From contig CP166298.1 in assembly GCA_041281825.1 (NCBI GenBank), positions 1,364,001 to 1,428,000 of the forward strand: a stretch of 64,000 nt of DNA. The letters run 5' to 3'. The notes under the pieces are model-generated. The model saw only the letters and a list, made by a program, of their open reading frames with translations. It did not search any database and was not told the DNA's origin. This document shows positions 61,103-64,000 of this stretch, piece after piece. A program made the translations under genes and the position numbers. The first letter of the stretch is position 1. Each line of letters starts with the position of its first letter. This stretch comes from Paenibacillus_D tarimensis_A (GTDB taxonomy: Bacteria; Bacillota; Bacilli; Paenibacillales; Paenibacillaceae).

Positions 61103-63061
61103 ATGAAAGATATCTTAAAAAGGAAATTAGGAATCGTTCTCTTGAGTATGGCTGTTTTGACAGCCTGCAGCGAGCCTTCAACACCAACCGAAACAACGAC
61201 CAGTGTCGCAGCCGCATCATCCGTGACGGCGCAGTCGAACAGCGGACAAACGGCCGAGGAAGATCCGATTGAGGCTACGGGGACCAATGCGAATACGGAG
61301 ACTACGGAGACTACGGAGACTACTGTGACTTACAAAGAAAATGATTATTATACCGATTGGAACACAGAAAATCCGGTATTCATTGAACTGACAGGATCGG
61401 GCGCAAGCATAAACGGTACGGGGGCCGAGGCGAACGACGGGTCAGTTGTCATAACAGCTGAAGGAACCTACGTTTTAAGCGGAAAGCTGACTGACGGCCA
61501 GATCGTTGTTGATGTACAGAAAGATGAGAAAGTGCGTCTGGTTCTTAACGGAGTGGAGCTTCATAACAGCGATAATGCTGCGATTTATATTAACGAGTCC
61601 GATAAGACCGTCATCTCGCTGCAGGAAGGAACGGATAACACGATTTCCGACGGAGATGCTTATGTTTACGAAGATGCTACCGCAGATGAACCGAATGCAG
61701 CGGTATTCAGCAATGGGGATCTTACAATCAATGGAACCGGTAAACTAACGGTACTCGGAAATTATAACAACGGGATAACAAGCAAAGACGATTTGAAAAT
61801 CACTGGAGGAACGATAGATATTCAATCTGCTGACGACGGTCTAATGGGCCGCGATTTGGTTGCTGTCCAAGACGGGGAGATTACGATTGAAGCCGGCGGC
61901 GACGGGATTAAATCGACCAATGACACCGATGCTTCCAAAGGGCTTATAGCGATCGAGGGAGGAACGTTCAACATTAATGCCGGAAGCGACGGCATTCAGG
62001 CTGCATCAACCTTAGTCATTGATGGGGGCACCTATACGATCGTTTCCGGAGGAGGAAGCGTTAACGGCGAAGTCAGAACCGGGGAAAACATGCGGGGCCC
62101 ATGGAATAACCGTACGGTTGAAACGAGCAATCAGTCGGGTGACACGGATGAGGGAAGTGCCAAGGGGTTGAAAGCAGCAGGGGATATTCAAATCAACAAG
62201 GGCACCTTCAATATCGATGCTGCCGATGACGCGATACACAGCAATACCAATATAACGATTACAGGCGGAGATTTTGCAGTGACGTCCGGCGACGATGGGG
62301 TACACGCGGACGTTTCGGTTAAGATTGCAGGCGGTACGATTGATATTGCCAAGAGCTATGAAGGAATCGAAGGCGCAGCCGTGACGATAGACGGTGGTGA
62401 AACCCGCATCGTCTCCAGCGATGACGGCATTAATATTGCCGGGAGTAATGACAGGTCCTCCAGTAAGCTCACAATTAATGGCGGACAATTAAGCATAGAT
62501 GCAACAGGGGACGGTTTGGATTCCAACGGCTCGATATCGATGACCGGCGGCATTGTAATTGTTAACGGCCCCGCGGCTAACATGAATGGCGCTCTGGATT
62601 ATGACGGCACCTTCGATATGAGCGGCGGATTCCTCATAGCAGCAGGCAGTGCCGGCATGGCTCAAGCTCCGTCCGAGAATTCAAGCCAAAACGCTGTCAT
62701 CATGTTTTATTCGCAAACTCAGCAAGCAGGCACTCTGGTTCATCTGGAAGACAGTGAAGGAAACGAGATCGCTACTTTTGCACCGACCAAGAATTATCAA
62801 GTTATTGTAGTCAGTTCGCCGAATCTGAAAGAAGGCACCACATATACACTCTACTCGGGAGGAACGGCGAATGGAAGCGAGCAAAGCGGACTATATAACA
62901 ACGGCGAATATCGCGGCGGCAATAAAGTGGTTGAGTTTGAGATTGCAAACAGTGTCACATGGCTGTCTGAAACGGGAGTTACCGCCGCAAGAAGCGGAGG
63001 CTTTGGAGGAATGGGAGGGGGCAGAAACAGACCGGAAGGTACGACGCCCCCTGTGCGGTAA
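61103..63061 (+). CDS. Cthe_2159-like beta-helix carbohydrate-binding lipoprotein
   Basis: 652 residues. Lipoprotein signal with lipobox LSMAVLTACSEP, a Thr/Glu-rich linker including TETTETTETT, then a right-handed beta-helix of many short turns: TVISLQEGTDNTISDGDAYV, FSNGDLTINGTGKLTVLGNY, GGTIDIQSADDGLMGRD, GGTFNINAGSDGIQAAS, GGDFAVTSGDDGVHAD. The repeated DDG/SDG turns suggest calcium binding. Family members bind pectin or cellulose-like polymers. The tail is Gly/Arg-rich (GGFGGMGGGRNRPEG). Third gene of the VTC-DUF4956 operon, 37 bp after it. It may capture or organise an exported polymer. Confidence 0.85.
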   Translation: MKDILKRKLGIVLLSMAVLTACSEPSTPTETTTSVAAASSVTAQSNSGQTAEEDPIEATGTNANTETTETTETTVTYKENDYYTDWNTENPVFIELTGSGASINGTGAEANDGSVVITAEGTYVLSGKLTDGQIVVDVQKDEKVRLVLNGVELHNSDNAAIYINESDKTVISLQEGTDNTISDGDAYVYEDATADEPNAAVFSNGDLTINGTGKLTVLGNYNNGITSKDDLKITGGTIDIQSADDGLMGRDLVAVQDGEITIEAGGDGIKSTNDTDASKGLIAIEGGTFNINAGSDGIQAASTLVIDGGTYTIVSGGGSVNGEVRTGENMRGPWNNRTVETSNQSGDTDEGSAKGLKAAGDIQINKGTFNIDAADDAIHSNTNITITGGDFAVTSGDDGVHADVSVKIAGGTIDIAKSYEGIEGAAVTIDGGETRIVSSDDGINIAGSNDRSSSKLTINGGQLSIDATGDGLDSNGSISMTGGIVIVNGPAANMNGALDYDGTFDMSGGFLIAAGSAGMAQAPSENSSQNAVIMFYSQTQQAGTLVHLEDSEGNEIATFAPTKNYQVIVVSSPNLKEGTTYTLYSGGTANGSEQSGLYNNGEYRGGNKVVEFEIANSVTWLSETGVTAARSGGFGGMGGGRNRPEGTTPPVR

Positions 63062-63101
63062 TGGATCAAGATTTAAAGAATGATAAGTAGAGCGCTTTTA
63101 C

Positions 63102-63142
63102 AAAACACCCGCAATCAGGAAATGGTTGCGGGTGTTTTGCAT
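63102..63142 (+). terminator. Terminator of the VTC operon
   Basis: Perfect 13-bp stem AAAACACCCGCAA (63102-63114) with TTGCGGGTGTTTT (63126-63138). Confidence 0.85.
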
Positions 63143-63552
63143 GTACGCCTAACTATGGGGCCAAGTGGGATGTCCGAATGGAGTAATCGACTTCCGATCG
63201 CTCTCGCCGAGGGATTCTTTGACCATTTCTATCATTTATTGAGATTTTAGAACCATAAGATTTTGATGCATATTTGTTTGACTCAACTTTCGATTGGTTA
63301 GTAGTACTAACACATGAAGATGTTTTCTAAAAGTTGAGTTATAAGATTAATTGTATAAAACCACATGCGAGTTACTCCTTGTTGTTTTTATTTTGTATTG
63401 CAACTCTCATTACAATTCTTTTCACGCCGTCCCCCTCCCCAACATCACTGATTTTTCACAAAATTTCTCCGATTTTTACTTTTACAATGTTCATAGATAC
63501 AGCCGATAATAAAGTCATGACCTTCAGAACACGCGGAGGGGGTGACTATGAT
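63143..63552 (+). promoter_or_regulatory. Upstream region of the terminal kinase gene with nested palindromes
   Basis: ACTCAACTTT (63281-63290) and AAAGTTGAGT (63330-63339) form a 10-bp inverted repeat, and between them GTTAGTAGTACTAAC (63297-63311) is a 15-nt palindrome. This suggests a regulator site or an RNA structure. No gene is seen here; GGAGGGGGTG (63536-63545) is the ribosome site of the next gene. Confidence 0.35.
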
Positions 63553-64000
63553 ATGAAAACGCCCATCAAATCGATCGTGCGCATATACAGCAGCATGAGC
63601 ATCAAATCCAAGCTCTTTCTGTATATATCGCTTGTTATGCTGCTGGCATTGACCATTTCGGTCGGTGCCCTTTATTATGCCTATTCGATTTATGACCGGC
63701 AAATCTATGAAAAATCGTCGCAGATACTGAATTTATCATCGGGCGGCATTGAAGCCGAGCTGAAAAAAATCGCGCGGATGTCGTTCGGCATCTTGTCGGA
63801 CAGCGAAGTGCAAAGCACTCTCCTTGCCATCCACGGCGGGGTGCCGAGCTATGAAAAATTTCAGAACCGGAACAGCCTTAAGACCAAGCTTGTGCAGTAT
63901 TTTAATTCCGAGCATTACGTCATGTCCGTGCACCTGATCGATGCCTTGAACAATGAAATATTCGTTAACGGCCAGTCCGTCACGATTCCGGACGAAAAGC
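63553..64000 (+). CDS. YesM-type sensor histidine kinase, N-terminal part (runs off the window)
   Basis: 149 codons from ATG 63553 to the window end. A basic N-terminus (MKTPIKSIVRIYSSMSIKSK) leads to a membrane segment (LFLYISLVMLLALTISVGAL) and an extracellular Cache-like region (YDRQIYEKSSQILNLSSGGI, EAELKKIARMSFGILSDSEV). This matches the N-termini of YesM-like kinases; the kinase core would lie outside the window. Start set by GGAGGGGGTG. Ligand unknown. Confidence 0.8.
   Translation, partial: MKTPIKSIVRIYSSMSIKSKLFLYISLVMLLALTISVGALYYAYSIYDRQIYEKSSQILNLSSGGIEAELKKIARMSFGILSDSEVQSTLLAIHGGVPSYEKFQNRNSLKTKLVQYFNSEHYVMSVHLIDALNNEIFVNGQSVTIPDEK

Overview
The window looks like chromosome from a Paenibacillus-type Gram-positive bacterium. 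This is inferred from gene content, not from a marker gene: strong AGGAGG-type ribosome binding sites, frequent GTG/TTG starts, a YesM/YesN-type two-component system beside a sugar ABC transporter, secreted FIMAH/OmpL47 remnants, stand-alone glycosidases, and an anaerobic-type cobalamin operon in the order described for Bacillus megaterium (cbiH60-X-J-C-D-ET-L-F-G-A). No rRNA, tRNA, CRISPR array or intact insertion sequence was seen.

Region 1 (1-9.6 kb): a partial AraC regulator diverges from GH2, GH95 (alpha-L-fucosidase type) and GH51 (arabinofuranosidase type) genes. Between and after them lie remnants of a GH31 glucosidase tail, a fucU mutarotase tail and an OmpL47-FIMAH surface protein, so this fucose/arabinose glycan locus is eroding. 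Region 2 (9.6-18.2 kb): redox and electrophile defence. It holds a MerR regulator with two MerR-type promoters, an SDR-DoxX-AKR operon, a pirin with tandem palindromic operators, MarR-DoxX-azoreductase, a cupin and a QorB-like quinone reductase. Region 3 (18.2-21.9 kb, minus strand): a persulfide detoxification operon encoding a TusA-rhodanese-rhodanese-metallo-beta-lactamase fusion, TusA, a TauE exporter, a DsrE protein and the sensor CstR, with matching CstR-like operators at both promoters.

Region 4 (22.1-34.1 kb): a sugar uptake locus with a Gfo/Idh/MocA oxidoreductase, two ABC permeases, YesM/YesN, a binding lipoprotein and a GH38 alpha-mannosidase. Region 5 (34.1-39 kb): small unknown genes and several decayed ones (metallo-beta-lactamase fragment, frameshifted lipoprotein, multiply frameshifted copper-amine-oxidase-N-like protein). 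Region 6 (39-52.8 kb): two tandem cobalamin riboswitches, each with its own terminator, then a Ni/Co transporter and eleven cobalamin genes from cbiH60 to the corrinoid adenosyltransferase.

Region 7 (53-63 kb): a 1392-residue secreted multidomain glycerophosphodiesterase-like protein, then a two-component system divergent from a VTC-domain / DUF4956 / Cthe_2159-like lipoprotein operon. Similar direct repeats at both promoters suggest the regulator controls both. The window ends inside a YesM-type kinase.

The most unusual structure is a ~40-bp hairpin repeat (head GGAGAGACTTTGAG, tail CTCAAAGATCCCTATGT). It occurs before cbiX, as six tandem units before cbiC, and as two units inside the 3' end of the VTC-domain gene. 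Each time the last unit abuts the ribosome binding site of the next gene.
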